NCBI GenBank assembly: GCA_017474455.1
Contig: JAFVHP010000034.1
Coordinates: 124,001-188,000 of the forward strand
Source: Lachnospiraceae bacterium
GTDB lineage: Bacteria; Bacillota; Clostridia; Lachnospirales; Lachnospiraceae
Reading direction: 5' to 3'
DNA length: 64,000 nucleotides
Shown: piece after piece, positions 63,622-64,000 of the stretch
Layout: each line of letters starts with the position of its first letter
Numbering within the stretch: position 1 is the stretch's first letter
Notes under the pieces: model-generated
What the model was told of the DNA's origin: nothing
Databases searched by the model: none
Seen by the model: the letters and a program-made list of their open reading frames with translations, nothing else
Made by a program: the position numbers and the translations under genes

Positions 63622-64000
63622 TCAGGAACGTGAAGCCTCCAGGAGCTTCTGCTTGAGCTGTCCTTCGATCTCCAGAAGTTCCACTTCGGCGGCAGCACGT
63701 CTTTCCTTGCCTTCCTTCTGAACAAGAAGTACTTCATCGATCGTAGAGATCAGCTGTTCGTTGGTGTGCTTTAAGGTCTCGATATCGACGATGCCCCTCT
63801 CCGATTCCTTCGCGCTTTCCACCGTGGCTGTCTTAAGCTTGTCGGCATTCTTCTTCAAAAGCTCGTTGGTCATGTCGTTGACCTTGCGCTCTGCCGTTGC
63901 TGCCTGTGACATGTGTTCGACACCGATCGCGATCACCATCTGGTTCTTCCAGAGCGGGATCGTGTTCACGATCGTGGACTGGATCTTTTCAGCCATCATC
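63622..64000 (-). CDS. telA: TelA/KlaA-family toxic-anion-resistance protein (C-terminal end)
   Basis: The gene runs off the right edge; only about 125 C-terminal residues are visible. They match the family tail: VNTIPLWKNQMVIAIG, then a long helix with NDMTNELLKKNADKLK and IETLKHTNEQLISTIDEVLLVQKEGKE. Despite the name, chromosomal copies often act in envelope stress or unknown roles. An internal ATG at 63999 is not the start. Confidence 0.9.
   Translation of the reverse strand, partial: MMAEKIQSTIVNTIPLWKNQMVIAIGVEHMSQAATAERKVNDMTNELLKKNADKLKTATVESAKESERGIVDIETLKHTNEQLISTIDEVLLVQKEGKERRAAAEVELLEIEGQLKQKLLEASRS

Noticed and set aside
1-64000. CRISPR arrays, tRNA and rRNA genes, insertion sequences
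   Set aside because: I saw no regularly spaced repeats, no tRNA T-loop signatures in a cloverleaf context, no rRNA sequence and no transposase.

Overview
The window reads as chromosomal DNA of an anaerobic Firmicute, most likely a Lachnospiraceae-type Clostridium relative. The reasons are the Gram-positive marker set (recU, the Prp protease paired with an N-terminally extended L27, sepF/ylmE, short HisG with HisZ, Gram-positive LexA boxes of the CGAAC-N4-GTTCG type), strong GGAGG ribosome binding sites, and the order miaB-mutS-mutL-miaA-MGL-like-radC-mreBCD-PBP2-minC-rodA-mgsA. Base composition is close to balanced except for one AT-rich patch at about 11880-12030. I see no tRNA or rRNA genes, no CRISPR array, no transposase and no prophage.

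Layout. 1-10517 (+): end of recU, then hisZ-hisG-hisD-hisB and a fused HisF-like/HisI/HisE gene, cysE, the L21-leader rplU-prp-rpmA ribosomal operon, a terminator-like hairpin, then obgE-nadD-yqeK-rsfS. 10542-11798: lexA (-) and a divergent LysM membrane protein (+), with four LexA-box matches between them. 11799-12095: a terminator, AT-rich promoter region and structured leader. 12096-14938 (+): a cassette of flavodoxin/ferredoxin protein, ABM-like protein, DUF6379 protein and sugar-phosphate-isomerase TIM barrel. The last two look like the beta and alpha subunits of a C-glycoside deglycosidase. 14968-20196: a small membrane protein (+), two-domain PPK2 (-), XerS-like recombinase (-), AI-2E family transporter (+) and dtd (+).

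From 20367 to the right edge every gene lies on the minus strand. In order of increasing coordinate: cytidylate-kinase-like protein, rluD, lspA, aroB, sepF, ylmE, HlyD-like protein, a small P-loop protein, a DacA-type lipoprotein, mgsA, rodA, minC, PBP2, mreD, mreC, mreB, radC, MGL-like PLP enzyme, miaA, mutL, mutS, miaB, pepT, an EIQT-motif winged-helix protein, a catalytically degenerate GH13 protein, UvrD-like helicase, gltX, dut, rnhA, a membrane-anchored MutS-like ATPase, an MTA/SAH-deaminase-like amidohydrolase, purine nucleoside phosphorylase, a large serine hydrolase, topB, asd, argH and the C-terminal end of a TelA-family protein.

Functional themes are histidine and cysteine synthesis, ribosome maturation, cell shape and division (mre/rod/PBP2/minC/sepF), mismatch repair, SOS control of division, and purine salvage. 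The items most worth following up are the putative C-glycoside cassette and its leader, several apparent pseudoenzymes or degenerate domains (the HisF-like domain, the GH13 protein, the MutS-like Walker A), minC lacking minD and minE in its operon, the hairpin over the HlyD-like start codon, and the EIQT protein.
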